From assembly GCA_963723165.1 (NCBI GenBank), contig CAVRPP010000011.1, positions 62,001 through 126,000 on the forward strand: a stretch of 64,000 nucleotides of DNA, given 5' to 3'. The position numbers and the translations under genes are program-made. Every line of letters starts with the position of its first letter. Position 1 is the first letter of the stretch. The notes under the pieces are model-generated. The model had not been told where the DNA came from, did no database searches, and saw nothing but the letters and a program-made list of their open reading frames with translations. Below, in pieces: positions 26,204-34,887 of the stretch. The stretch is from UBA4744 sp963723165 (GTDB taxonomy: Bacteria > Actinomycetota > Acidimicrobiia > Spongiisociales > UBA4744).

Positions 26204-27511
26204 CTATTCGCTTGTGATTCCTGCCACTTCTTCGAGCATGGCAGTGGTCAACGACTTGGGCCGTTCAATCGGATATCCGAGGGCCCGGTCCCAGATGATG
26301 TTGGAGAGGACGCCGATCGAGCGCCCGATGCCAAACAACACCGTATAGAAGTCGTATTCCTGCAGACCATAGTGCCACTGAATGACGCCGGACTGAGCGT
26401 CGACGTTCGGCCACGGGTTCTTGGCCTTGCCCTGCTCCTCCAGGATCGGTGGCACGACGTGATACAGCATGTCGACGAACTTGAAGATGGGATCATCGGG
26501 CAGATATTTCAGGCAGAAGTTGCGCTGCTCTGAGTACCTCGGGTCGGTCTTGCGGAGCACGGCATGGCCGAACCCGGGGATGACCTGACCGGAATTGAGT
26601 GTCTCCCAGACGAACTCTTTCATCTTCTCTTCCGAGGGAACCTGGCCGCCCATCTGGTCCATGACGCCTTGTATCCAACGCAGGACTTCCTGATTGGCGA
26701 GACCGTGCAATGGGCCGGCCAGGCCGTTGATCATGGCGGACGTTGCGTAGTACACATCCGAGAGGGCGCTACCGACCAGGTGGCCGGCGTGAGCGCTCAC
26801 GTTTCCACTCTCGTGATCGGAGTGCAGGATGAAGTACAGGCGAGCTACCTCATCGTATGGTCCGGGCAGGTCCATCATGTGGGCGAAATTGCCACCAAGA
26901 TCCATCATCGGATCCGGAGCGATCGGCGTATCCCCTTTGTACTTGAGGCGATATATGAACGCTCCTAGCTCGGGGAGGCGGGCCCACAGATTGAGGGCAT
27001 CTTCAAGCGTCGGCTGCCAGTGATCCATCTTTCCCAGACCGGCGTTGTAGGCCTTCACGTATTCGGACTCGCGTTGCATGGCCAGGATCCCGGCGGAGAA
27101 CATCGTCATCGGATGGGTATCGATCGGCATTGCGCGCAATGTGTCAAACACGTAGCCGGGAACGCCGGATCTTGCCTTGATGTCGGCGGCCAGCTCGGCC
27201 ACGTCGTCCTCGGTCGGGATATCGCCGGTGAGGAGCAAGTAGATGTGACCCTCGACGTAGGGCATTTCCTTGCCGGGCACTTTCGGTAGTTGGGCCAGCG
27301 TCTCAGGGATGGTGTATCCGCGGAATCGGATGCCTTCATTGGGGTCGAGATAGGAGATGTCGGTTACCAGGCATCGGACACCGCGAGCGCCCCCGATAGC
27401 CTGTGCCATGGTCACGTCGGATACTTTGACGTCGCCGAACTCTTTGATCAGTCGGGTAGTGCGGGGTCGCCACGCGTCGATCTTGGCTTCGAGCGCTTCC
27501 TTCAAGGCCAT
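26204..27511 (-). CDS. Citrate (Si)-synthase, mitochondrial/eukaryotic-like type
   Basis: 435 residues. The run LHSDHESGNVSAHAGHLVG, then SAMINGLAGPLHGLANQEVL (catalytic His) and VIPGFGHAVLRKTDPRY, with NVDAQSGVIQWHYG near the C terminus (catalytic Asp), are those of dimeric mitochondrial-type citrate synthases, quite unlike the neighbouring GltA. ATG 27511 is supported by AAGGAGG 5 nt upstream; the frame remains open further upstream but without a ribosome site. Both proteins keep the His/His/Asp triad, so both may be active. One might act in a methylcitrate or alternate-carbon role, but prpB and prpD are not present nearby. Confidence 0.93.
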   Translation of the reverse strand: MALKEALEAKIDAWRPRTTRLIKEFGDVKVSDVTMAQAIGGARGVRCLVTDISYLDPNEGIRFRGYTIPETLAQLPKVPGKEMPYVEGHIYLLLTGDIPTEDDVAELAADIKARSGVPGYVFDTLRAMPIDTHPMTMFSAGILAMQRESEYVKAYNAGLGKMDHWQPTLEDALNLWARLPELGAFIYRLKYKGDTPIAPDPMMDLGGNFAHMMDLPGPYDEVARLYFILHSDHESGNVSAHAGHLVGSALSDVYYATSAMINGLAGPLHGLANQEVLRWIQGVMDQMGGQVPSEEKMKEFVWETLNSGQVIPGFGHAVLRKTDPRYSEQRNFCLKYLPDDPIFKFVDMLYHVVPPILEEQGKAKNPWPNVDAQSGVIQWHYGLQEYDFYTVLFGIGRSIGVLSNIIWDRALGYPIERPKSLTTAMLEEVAGITSE

Positions 27512-27600
27512 TGGTGCCTCCTTCGGCATCGGCCTGCAACCCGGAAGCCCAAATTGCGGAGCCCTCGGGGTTGCCGGCTGTTTCGCTTCCGTCTCCCTCC

Positions 27601-29658
27601 TCAATCCTCTTCTCGCTGTTTAGCTGCGGAAATGACCCGATCGGCCTCGTTCTGCGGCATCTCCTGGTAGTGATCGAACTCCAGCTCAAATGCCCCTCGA
27701 CCGCCGGTGATCGAGCGTAGATCGATGGTGTAGCGCTGCATCTCGGCCAGTGGAACTTCGGCGGTTACGACCCGCAGCCGTCCATCCGAGTCCATGCCGA
27801 GGACACGTCCTCGCTTGGCGTTCAGGTCCCCGATCACGTCGCCCATATATTCCTCCGGGACCCGGATCGTGGCCTTGACAATCGGCTCAAGCAGCGCAGG
27901 TCGCAGACCCATGGAAGCCGCACGAACGGCCAGAATGCCGGCCATCCGGAAGGACAACTCATCCGAGTCGACTGCGTGGTATTTCCCGTCGTAGACGGTT
28001 GCACGAACGTCGATCGTCGGGTATCCGGCCAGAATGCCGCGATTGAGCCCTTCCTGGATGCCCTTGTCGACGGCGGGGATGTACTGGCGCGGTATCGAGC
28101 CACCCTTGATGCCGTTGACAAACTCATAGCCGGTACCCCGCGGCAGGGGCTCAAAGCGCACGAACGCCACGCCGAACTGACCGCGCCCGCCGCTCTGTTT
28201 CTTGTGCTTTCCCTCGGCCTCAGCCGTGGCAGTGATGGTCTCCCGGTAGGGGACCGTCGGTACGGCAGTATCGACATCCACGCCAAACTTCCTGGCCAAT
28301 CGGGCAACGGTGACGTCGAGGTGCGTGTCACCCAACCCGGATAGAACCGTTTCTTTGGTTTCGGCTCTGCGTTCGACCGCCAGAGTGGGGTCTTCATCCA
28401 CCAGTCTGGCGAGAGCGGTTGAGAGTTTCTCCTCATCCTGAGCTGCCTTGGGAAAGACCGCCAGGCTCATGACAGGTTTCGGGAACGGGACGCGAGCAAG
28501 CTGAATGTCGGCTCCCGGACTGCGCAGGGTGTCCCCGGGCACCACGGTTTCGAGCTTGGCAACTGCCGCGATGTCTCCCATGACCACCTCTCCGGCATCA
28601 TGGTGCTCCTTGCCCTGCATGAAGAAGAGGTTGTGCATGCGCAACCGGCCGGCATGTCCGGCCTGTTCCAGTTCATCGTCGGCCCCGATCCGGCCGGAAA
28701 ATACCCGAAACAGGGAAACCCGCCCGACGTAGGGATCGGAAATCGTCTTGAAGACGAACGCAATAGCCGGCCCGTCCGGGTCTACCGCCAGTCCATCGCC
28801 GGCAGCGAGCGGCGGAGACGCATGCTCCAGGGGGTTGGGTCCAAAATCAACGATGAAATCCGCCAGGGTGTCAATGCCGATGAGACGCGTTGCGGAACCG
28901 ACGAGCACGGGAAAGACCTCGCATTCCAGCATGCCCTCGTGGATCACCTTCACCATCTGCTCGCGGCTGGGTTCCTGTCCTTCGAAGTACTTCTCCATCA
29001 GCTCGTCATCGGTCTCGACAACAGATTCGACCAAAGCGGTGTGGGTTTCCTGGACCGTGGCCACAAGGTCGGCGGGAGGATCCGCCGGTGAGCCCTTGGG
29101 GTTGCCGTCGGAGTACATGTGGGCTCGATTAGAGACGATCCGGACCAAGCCGGACAGGTCGTTCTCGGAGCCAATCGGCATGTGAATCGGAGCAATCTGC
29201 TTCCCGAAGGCCTCGGTCAACTCGGACATGGTGCGCGCGTACGACGACCTTTCCCGGTCGAGCTTGTTGATGAAGACGGCGCGAGGGATGTTTTCTTCTC
29301 TGGCCATCTCCCAGAGAATCTCGGTTTGAACCTCGACTCCGTCGACTCCGGATACAACGAACAGGGCAAGATCGGCTGCTCGTAGTGCTGAGCGAGCATC
29401 TCCGAGGAAGCCTGCGTAGCCGGGGGCGTCGATCAGGTTGACCTTGTGCCCCTTCCACGTGAAGGATGCCAGCGCCACGCTCAGCGAAATCTGTCGCTCG
29501 GTTTCTTCGGGTTCGAAGTCGGTGACCGTGTTACCGTCCTCGACCCGGCCTGCCCGGTTGATCTCTCCGGCAGTGAAGAGGAGGGCTTCGGCGAGCGACG
29601 TCTTTCCGCTCCCTCCATGACCGACCAGCACAACATTCCTGATCTTCTCCGGGACCAC
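27601..29658 (-). CDS. EF-G-like translational GTPase (EF-G2 type)
   Basis: 685 residues with the full EF-G domain plan: P-loop GHGGSGKTSLAEAL (residues about 13-26), G3 IDAPGYAGF, G4 NKLDRE, then domains II-V (SGGRGQFGVAFVRFEP in domain IV; GDLNAKRGRVLGMDSDG in domain V). The G3 motif is DAPGY rather than DTPGH, the change seen in actinobacterial FusA2-type proteins, which are generally not essential elongation factors. GTG 29658 follows GAGGAGG at about 6 nt. The minus-strand -10 TACAAT lies at 29690-29695. It is divergent from the PI synthase operon. Confidence 0.92.
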   Translation of the reverse strand: MVPEKIRNVVLVGHGGSGKTSLAEALLFTAGEINRAGRVEDGNTVTDFEPEETERQISLSVALASFTWKGHKVNLIDAPGYAGFLGDARSALRAADLALFVVSGVDGVEVQTEILWEMAREENIPRAVFINKLDRERSSYARTMSELTEAFGKQIAPIHMPIGSENDLSGLVRIVSNRAHMYSDGNPKGSPADPPADLVATVQETHTALVESVVETDDELMEKYFEGQEPSREQMVKVIHEGMLECEVFPVLVGSATRLIGIDTLADFIVDFGPNPLEHASPPLAAGDGLAVDPDGPAIAFVFKTISDPYVGRVSLFRVFSGRIGADDELEQAGHAGRLRMHNLFFMQGKEHHDAGEVVMGDIAAVAKLETVVPGDTLRSPGADIQLARVPFPKPVMSLAVFPKAAQDEEKLSTALARLVDEDPTLAVERRAETKETVLSGLGDTHLDVTVARLARKFGVDVDTAVPTVPYRETITATAEAEGKHKKQSGGRGQFGVAFVRFEPLPRGTGYEFVNGIKGGSIPRQYIPAVDKGIQEGLNRGILAGYPTIDVRATVYDGKYHAVDSDELSFRMAGILAVRAASMGLRPALLEPIVKATIRVPEEYMGDVIGDLNAKRGRVLGMDSDGRLRVVTAEVPLAEMQRYTIDLRSITGGRGAFELEFDHYQEMPQNEADRVISAAKQREED

Positions 29659-29689
29659 ACGACCTCCTCGGTGCAGCGAGTTTGTTTGA

Positions 29690-29695
29690 ATTGTA
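29690..29695 (-). promoter_or_regulatory. -10 element of the EF-G-like gene
   Basis: It reads TACAAT on the minus strand, with TTCGGC 16 bp further upstream as a possible -35. The leader of about 25 nt carries the GAGGAGG ribosome site. The intergenic stretch also drives pgsA on the other strand. Confidence 0.45.
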
Positions 29696-29752
29696 GTTAG
29701 CGGGAACCAACGCCGAACCGGTGTGCTACCTTCCGGGGCCCAAGGAGCTCAC

Positions 29753-30325
29753 GTGATCGAAACCAGGGTCCGTCCCCGGATTGACGGAGCACTTCAAGCT
29801 GCCGGTCGGGCGCTTGCCGCGGTTGGTCTGCGCCCCGCCCATATGACCCTTCTGGGTCTCCTCGTAACCGTCGGCGGTGCCTTCTTGATCGCGAGGGATC
29901 TTCTCGTGGCGGGCGGTTCGCTGGTTGCCGTCGGTTCTTTCATCGACGCCCTCGATGGGCCGTTGGCTCGCCAACTCGGTCGGGCCGGACTCAAGGGAGC
30001 TTTTCTCGACTCCGTTACCGACCGGATCAGTGAAACGGCCATGTTCGCCGCTCTTTCCTACCTGGTGGCCGACGATCCCGTCTTGGTCGGTTTGGTCGTC
30101 GTCGCTCTCGGAGGATCTCTGATCACCTCCTATCTACGGGCGAAAGCGGAGGTGAGCGGCGTCGATGGCCGGGCGGGGTTGGCCGGCCGGGCCGAGCGCG
30201 TCATCCTTTATTGTCTTGGGGTCATCTCGGGGCTTATCGGCCCGATGTTGTGGGCGATGGCCGTTCTCACCTGGCTGACGGTGGTGCAGCGGTTCGTGTC
30301 GACCTGGCGTCAGCTCGAGTCGTGA
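29753..30325 (+). CDS. pgsA: CDP-alcohol phosphatidyltransferase, probable phosphatidylinositol phosphate synthase
   Basis: 190-residue integral membrane enzyme with about six helices. The CDP-alcohol motif DG-x2-AR-x8-G-x3-D-x3-D is complete (IDALDGPLARQLGRAG, then GAFLDSVTDR, residues about 60-90). In actinobacteria the gene immediately before the PatA-like acyltransferase and PimA joins CDP-diacylglycerol to inositol-1-phosphate, starting phosphatidylinositol synthesis. GTG 29753 is chosen because AAGGAG lies 5 nt upstream (29742-29747). The stop overlaps the next GTG (GTGA). It could be a phosphatidylglycerophosphate synthase by sequence alone; gene order favours the PI role. Confidence 0.85.
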   Translation: MIETRVRPRIDGALQAAGRALAAVGLRPAHMTLLGLLVTVGGAFLIARDLLVAGGSLVAVGSFIDALDGPLARQLGRAGLKGAFLDSVTDRISETAMFAALSYLVADDPVLVGLVVVALGGSLITSYLRAKAEVSGVDGRAGLAGRAERVILYCLGVISGLIGPMLWAMAVLTWLTVVQRFVSTWRQLES

Positions 30326-31200
30326 GGGGATTCCTCGAATATCTCGGCTATCGCCTGGCATCGGCGGCTTTCGGCCTGATGCCCGAGCCTGTGATGCGGC
30401 GGGTGGGCAAGGCCCTCGGATCCTTCGCCTTCTCGAGGGCGGATCATCGCAGACGCATGGCGATGCGCCACATGACGAGGGCTCTGGGATCAGAGATTGA
30501 GATCGAGAAAGCTACCCGGCAAGCCTTTTCGGCTTACGGCCGCTACTGGGCCGAGGTGCTCTGGGTTCGTCCCCGCCGGGTTCCGGGCATGCTGGCCAGG
30601 ATCTCGGTGGAAGGCCTCGACCGGATCAAAGAGGCCCAGGTTGCAGGTCGCGGGATGATTTACGTGCTGCCGCACATAGGCAACTGGGAGGTGGCGGGCA
30701 GCGTCGCCCGCAGTCTTGGTCTCGAGCTAATAGCGGTTGCCGAGAACCTCCCCAATCCGCGACTGGCCGGCTGGTTTGCACGGGTCCGCAAGGCATTCGG
30801 GATCGACGTCGTGTTTGCCGACGGAAGCCCGGGAGTCATGGCGGCGCTGGCGGATGGCTTGCGGCGCGGTGCCGCCATCGCCCTCGTGACCGACCGAAAC
30901 GTGAGCGAAGGGGGTGCCACGGTCGAGTTCTTTGGCGAAAAGACGGAATTGCCTGCCGGAGCAGCTCTGCTGGCCGCTCGTTTCGACGTGCCCGTATTCC
31001 CGCTGGCGGCGTTTTTCGCCGACGGTGCCGGACACCGGATCGTGATCGAGCCTCCCGTCGACATTCCACAAGAAGGGTCCGACCGGATAACCGTCGGGAC
31101 GCAACGGATCGCCGCAGCACTGGAGCGATTGATTCGCCTCGACCCGACTCAGTGGCACATCCTGCAACCGAACTGGCCGTCAGACCGCATCGCCTCGTGA
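30322..31200 (+). CDS. patA: Lysophospholipid acyltransferase (LpxL/HtrB family), probable PIM acyltransferase PatA
   Basis: 292 residues. The active-site HxxxxE is in YVLPHIGNWEVAG (residues about 113-125), and the family run GRGMIYVLPH and LVTDRNVSEGGATVEFFG is clear. By analogy with the same three-gene order in mycobacteria it transfers palmitate to the mannose of phosphatidylinositol mannosides at the inner face of the membrane. The GTG start overlaps the pgsA stop, and the stop overlaps the pimA start by GTGA (31197-31200), so the three genes are tightly coupled. Confidence 0.87.
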   Translation: MRGFLEYLGYRLASAAFGLMPEPVMRRVGKALGSFAFSRADHRRRMAMRHMTRALGSEIEIEKATRQAFSAYGRYWAEVLWVRPRRVPGMLARISVEGLDRIKEAQVAGRGMIYVLPHIGNWEVAGSVARSLGLELIAVAENLPNPRLAGWFARVRKAFGIDVVFADGSPGVMAALADGLRRGAAIALVTDRNVSEGGATVEFFGEKTELPAGAALLAARFDVPVFPLAAFFADGAGHRIVIEPPVDIPQEGSDRITVGTQRIAAALERLIRLDPTQWHILQPNWPSDRIAS

Positions 31201-32234
31201 GAATCGCAGTCGTATGCCCGTATTCGGTTGAGGTGCCCGGGGGCGTTCAGGGTCAGGCCGTCGGGTTGGTCGAACAGCTCCGGATTGCCGGCCATGACGC
31301 CTGGCTGGTTGCTCCGGGATCCGCTGGTCCGCCGCAGGCAAGGATGCTGGGCCACGCGGTCAATGTGACCGTCAACGGGTCGGTAGCGCCCATTGCCATC
31401 CGTCCGGGAACTATTCGGCGGGTACGGCGTGCGATCCGCGATGCGGATGTAGTGCACGTCCATGAGCCCCTGGTGGCGCCGACTTCGCCTGCGGCGTTTC
31501 TTGGAAAGGGCCCGGCGGCTCTTGGCACCTTTCATGCCGACCCGTCCGTCAGCATCAGAAGGCTCTACCGGTTGGCTGGACCCGGCCTGAGACCAATCCT
31601 CGGCCGGTTGGGGGCAGTGACGGCCGTCAGTCGGGAAGCTGCATCTGCAGTGGACCACCTCGTCGACGAGATAGTCCACGTCCCCAACGCAATCGATGTT
31701 GCTGCGTTCTCCACGTCCGTAGAGCGCAATCCGAACCGGGTGGTCTTCCTTGGGCGGGACGAGCCGCGTAAAGGTCTGGACGTGCTTCTGGCGGCCTGGC
31801 CGAGGGTCTCCGCCGCGGTGCCGCAGGCGGAACTCGTTGTGTTGGGCGCCGACCGGGGTACCTCCGAGATGGGTGTCCGTTTCCTCGGCACGTCCCTCGG
31901 GAGAGAGAAACGCAGAAAACTGGGCGGCGCCTCGGTGTTCTGTGCCCCCAACCTTGGGGGAGAGAGTTTCGGAATCAGCCTTGTCGAAGCCATGGCGTCC
32001 GGATGCGCACCCGTGGTTTCGGATCTTCCGGCCTTTCGGTCGGTGGCCGGCGACGCAGCGGTGTACGTGCCCGTTGGGGATCCCGGGAGCCTGGCCGGGC
32101 AACTCATCGACGCCTTGCGCGACCCGGATCGTACGGCGATGCGGGGCCGGGCGGCTGCGACAGCAGCTGCTGGCTTCGACTGGCAACACGTCATCCCGAC
32201 ATACCTCGATATCTACGCGCGGATTGCGCGGTAA
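31197..32234 (+). CDS. pimA: GT4 glycosyltransferase, probable phosphatidylinositol mannosyltransferase
   Basis: 345 residues of the GT-B fold. The N-terminal PYSVEVPGGVQGQAVGL (residues about 8-24) is the PimA signature loop for acceptor binding. GTFHADPS (about 115), RVVFLGRDEPRKGLDVLL (about 183-200) and the donor-binding ESFGISLVEAMASGCAPVVS (EX7E, about 255) complete the family set. It transfers mannose from GDP-mannose to position 2 of the inositol ring of phosphatidylinositol. The coupled context pgsA-patA-pimA makes this the most specific assignment of the three. Confidence 0.9.
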   Translation: MRIAVVCPYSVEVPGGVQGQAVGLVEQLRIAGHDAWLVAPGSAGPPQARMLGHAVNVTVNGSVAPIAIRPGTIRRVRRAIRDADVVHVHEPLVAPTSPAAFLGKGPAALGTFHADPSVSIRRLYRLAGPGLRPILGRLGAVTAVSREAASAVDHLVDEIVHVPNAIDVAAFSTSVERNPNRVVFLGRDEPRKGLDVLLAAWPRVSAAVPQAELVVLGADRGTSEMGVRFLGTSLGREKRRKLGGASVFCAPNLGGESFGISLVEAMASGCAPVVSDLPAFRSVAGDAAVYVPVGDPGSLAGQLIDALRDPDRTAMRGRAAATAAAGFDWQHVIPTYLDIYARIAR

Positions 32235-32250
32235 CCTTCGCCTACCTCCC

Positions 32251-33381
32251 ATGCAGACTCTTCGTGAAACACTTGCATCCTTGACCGTGCCTCAGCGCTG
32301 GTGGCTGGGCAGCGCCGGAGCGGTCCTGGCAGTGCTTATCGTCGTGCTCATCGCGGTGGGCGGGTCGAATGACGATCCTGTCCAGACGACCACAACAACC
32401 GAAACACCCGCAACCACTTCCCCCTCGACGACCTCGACCTCGACTACTTCGACGTCGACGACCACCACGACGGTCTTCGCAGGCGCCCGGTGGCCGCTGA
32501 CAGGGCTTCCCATAGTGGAGGGAACCGCCGCCGCCCCGATTCTGGCCGTCAAGATCGACAACACCACGAGCTCCAGGCCGCAGGAAGGGATCGAGCTGGC
32601 AGATCTCGTCTTCGACATACCCGTTGAGGGCGGAATCTCCCGGTTGCTGGCCCTCTACCAATCTCGATTGCCGGGCGAAATCGGTCCGGTGCGAAGCGTG
32701 CGCGAGGTCGACCCGAAATTGCTCGGTCCGTTCTCGCCATTCATCGCGTACTCGGGTGGCAATGCCGCAGTAGTGGCCGACGTGGGCCGGGTCGCCGTGG
32801 ATCTCGGTGACCCGGTACTCGGCTCCGTTGCCTACCGCCGGGCGGCCGACCGTCCCGCACCGTACGATCTGATGCTGGATCCGGCGGCAGCTCTGGCCAC
32901 CGTCGACGACGCGGTCTCAGCCGGAGGACCCTGGTTGTCGTTCGACCAAGCGTCCACCGGTGAGTTGATCCCCGTCGGTCAGACAGCTGGAACGATCGAG
33001 ATCCGTTCCTCCACTCGCCATCAGGTCGTGTACGGCTACTCCGCTACGGATGGGGGTTATCTGCGGTTCCACCGCACCCAACCGCACCTCTCGGCCTCCG
33101 ACGTTCAGATCGTTGCTACCAACGTCATCGTTCTGGTTGTGGAGGAACTCGAAACCGGCCGGACCGACTCGAGTGGAGCTTCGGTCCCGGACTTCGAAGT
33201 GTTCGGCAGCGGCGAGGCCGTCGTCTTTCGCGACGGTGTAGCTCTGGCAGGGCGATGGGAACGGGGACGCCTTGCCGATTTCTTCCGGTTCTTCGACGAT
33301 TCTGGTGTCGAGATCAGGCTGGCTCCCGGTCCCACTTGGATTCATCTGGTTCCCGAGGGCCGAACCTTCGACTGGCGATAG
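32251..33381 (+). CDS. DUF3048 domain protein, membrane-anchored, with Thr/Ser-rich linker
   Basis: 376 residues. A hydrophobic segment near residues 20-40 (GAVLAVLIVVLIAVGG) should anchor or secrete it. It is followed by a stretch of about 40 residues made almost only of Thr and Ser, with a few Pro and Glu (about 46-76), then the DUF3048 (YerB-type) domain: PILAVKIDNTTSSRPQEG, LADLVFDIPVEGGISR, GEIGPVRSVREVD. The function of the family is unknown. The exported domain and linker suggest work at the cell surface. The ATG is 16 bp after pimA, so it may be read from the PIM operon message. The linker may be glycosylated, but this is only inferred from composition. Confidence 0.85.
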   Translation: MQTLRETLASLTVPQRWWLGSAGAVLAVLIVVLIAVGGSNDDPVQTTTTTETPATTSPSTTSTSTTSTSTTTTTVFAGARWPLTGLPIVEGTAAAPILAVKIDNTTSSRPQEGIELADLVFDIPVEGGISRLLALYQSRLPGEIGPVRSVREVDPKLLGPFSPFIAYSGGNAAVVADVGRVAVDLGDPVLGSVAYRRAADRPAPYDLMLDPAAALATVDDAVSAGGPWLSFDQASTGELIPVGQTAGTIEIRSSTRHQVVYGYSATDGGYLRFHRTQPHLSASDVQIVATNVIVLVVEELETGRTDSSGASVPDFEVFGSGEAVVFRDGVALAGRWERGRLADFFRFFDDSGVEIRLAPGPTWIHLVPEGRTFDWR

Positions 33382-33384
33382 AAT
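33379..33384 (+). promoter_or_regulatory. -10 element of pdxS-pdxT-yebC
   Basis: TAGAAT overlaps the preceding stop codon. It would give a leader of about 20 nt carrying AAGGAG (33396-33401), 4 nt before ATG 33406. Confidence 0.45.
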
Positions 33385-33405
33385 TACTGGGTAGCAAGGA
33401 GCAAT

Positions 33406-34290
33406 ATGGTGAAAGCAGGAACGGATCGAGTCAAACGCGGGCTGGCTGAGATGCTCAAGGGTGGCGTCATCATGGACGTCGTCAACGCCGAGCAAGCCAA
33501 GGTCGCGGAGGAAGCGGGCGCGGTTGCCGTCATGGCACTGGAGCGGGTCCCCGCAGATATCCGCAGAGACGGTGGCGTGGCCCGTATGGCCGATCCGGAG
33601 AAGATCCAGGAAATCATCGATTCGGTGAGTATCCCGGTGATGGGCAAAGTGCGGATCGGTCACTTCGTCGAAGCACAGGTCCTGCAGGCGCTCGGGGTTG
33701 ACTACATCGACGAGAGCGAAGTCCTCACCCCTGCCGACGAAGAGAACCACATTGACAAGTGGGCCTTCACCACCCCGTTTGTGTGCGGTGGCCGCAACCT
33801 CGGCGAGGCGTTGCGGCGCATCGGCGAAGGCGCCGCCATGATTCGCACCAAGGGTGAGGCGGGCACCGGAAACGTCGTCGAAGCAGTCCGTCACATGCGG
33901 ACGATGAACCGGGAGATCCGGGCTCTGTCCACCATGGAGAGCACTGAACTGATGGCGGCCGCCAAGAGCATGGGGGCGCCGTTCGACCTGGTCCAGGAAG
34001 TCGCCGGGTCGGGCCGCCTCCCAGTTGTCAATTTTGCCGCCGGAGGAATCGCCACTCCCTCGGACGCCGCTTTGATGATGCAGCTTGGTTGCGACGGGGT
34101 TTTCGTCGGGTCCGGTATTTTCAAATCGGATGATCCAGCTCCGCGGGCCCGGGCCATCGTCGAAGCCGTCACCTTCCACGACACACCGGAGACGATCGCC
34201 AAGGTCTCCGCCGGACTCGGTGAGGCGATGGTTGGTATCGAGATGGAGACCCTGAGCGATTCCCAGTTGCTTCAGACCAGAGGTTGGTAG
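33406..34290 (+). CDS. pdxS: Pyridoxal 5'-phosphate synthase, synthase subunit
   Basis: 294 residues, near-complete identity to family motifs: VMDVVNAEQAKVAEEAGA region (as IMDVVNAEQAKVAEEAG), MALERVPADIR, MGKVRIGHFVEAQ with the catalytic Lys, DYIDESEVLTPADE, and GTGNVVEAVRHMR. It makes PLP from ribose 5-phosphate, glyceraldehyde 3-phosphate and the ammonia produced by PdxT, as a dodecamer. Ribosome site AAGGAG is present. pdxT follows after 3 bp. Confidence 0.98.
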   Translation: MVKAGTDRVKRGLAEMLKGGVIMDVVNAEQAKVAEEAGAVAVMALERVPADIRRDGGVARMADPEKIQEIIDSVSIPVMGKVRIGHFVEAQVLQALGVDYIDESEVLTPADEENHIDKWAFTTPFVCGGRNLGEALRRIGEGAAMIRTKGEAGTGNVVEAVRHMRTMNREIRALSTMESTELMAAAKSMGAPFDLVQEVAGSGRLPVVNFAAGGIATPSDAALMMQLGCDGVFVGSGIFKSDDPAPRARAIVEAVTFHDTPETIAKVSAGLGEAMVGIEMETLSDSQLLQTRGW

Positions 34291-34293
34291 CAC

Positions 34294-34887
34294 GTGGTTG
34301 TGGTCGGCATACTCGCCCTGCAGGGCGATGTGCGGGAGCACGCCGTTGCAATCGAGGCGATCGGCGGAACCTGGAAACCAGTGCGACGTCCCGAGGACCT
34401 CGCCGGCATCGGTGCTCTGATCATTCCGGGCGGTGAATCGACCACGATCGGGAAGCTCGCCACGATCTACGGGCTCATCGAGCCGCTCCGGAAAGCCATC
34501 TCGGGTGGGTTGCCGGCCTTCGGCACCTGCGCGGGGATGATCTTTCTGGCCGCAGGCGTAACGGATGGGACCCAGGCCCAGTTGGGGGTTCTGGACGCAA
34601 TCATCGAGCGGAACGCTTTCGGCCGCCAGAATGAGTCCTTTGAGGCCGACCTCGACATCGTCGGGCTCGAAGAATCCTTCCGAACGGTCTTCATTCGAGC
34701 CCCGTGGGTGGCGAAGGTCGGGGGGAACGTCGAGGTGCTGGCGACGGTTGACCGGCACCCGGTCATGGTCCGCCAGGGCAATATCCTGGCCGTCTCGTTT
34801 CATCCTGAACTGACGGGCGATCATCGAATCCATACAATGTTCTTGCAGGTCGCCGAGAACCGGCCCCGCATCGATGGAGAGCGCTGA
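34294..34887 (+). CDS. pdxT: Pyridoxal 5'-phosphate synthase, glutaminase subunit
   Basis: 197 residues. It is a class I glutamine amidotransferase with the nucleophile Cys in PAFGTCAGMIFLA (residues about 72-84), GGESTTIGKL (about 47-56) for glutamine and oxyanion contacts, and the catalytic His/Glu in SFHPELTGD. It feeds ammonia to PdxS. The start is GTG 34294, 3 bp after pdxS. Its stop overlaps the yebC start (TGATG). Confidence 0.97.
   Translation: MVVVGILALQGDVREHAVAIEAIGGTWKPVRRPEDLAGIGALIIPGGESTTIGKLATIYGLIEPLRKAISGGLPAFGTCAGMIFLAAGVTDGTQAQLGVLDAIIERNAFGRQNESFEADLDIVGLEESFRTVFIRAPWVAKVGGNVEVLATVDRHPVMVRQGNILAVSFHPELTGDHRIHTMFLQVAENRPRIDGER

Noticed and set aside
32917..34833. 638-residue open frame on the minus strand
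   Set aside because: It is a shadow of DUF3048, pdxS and pdxT.
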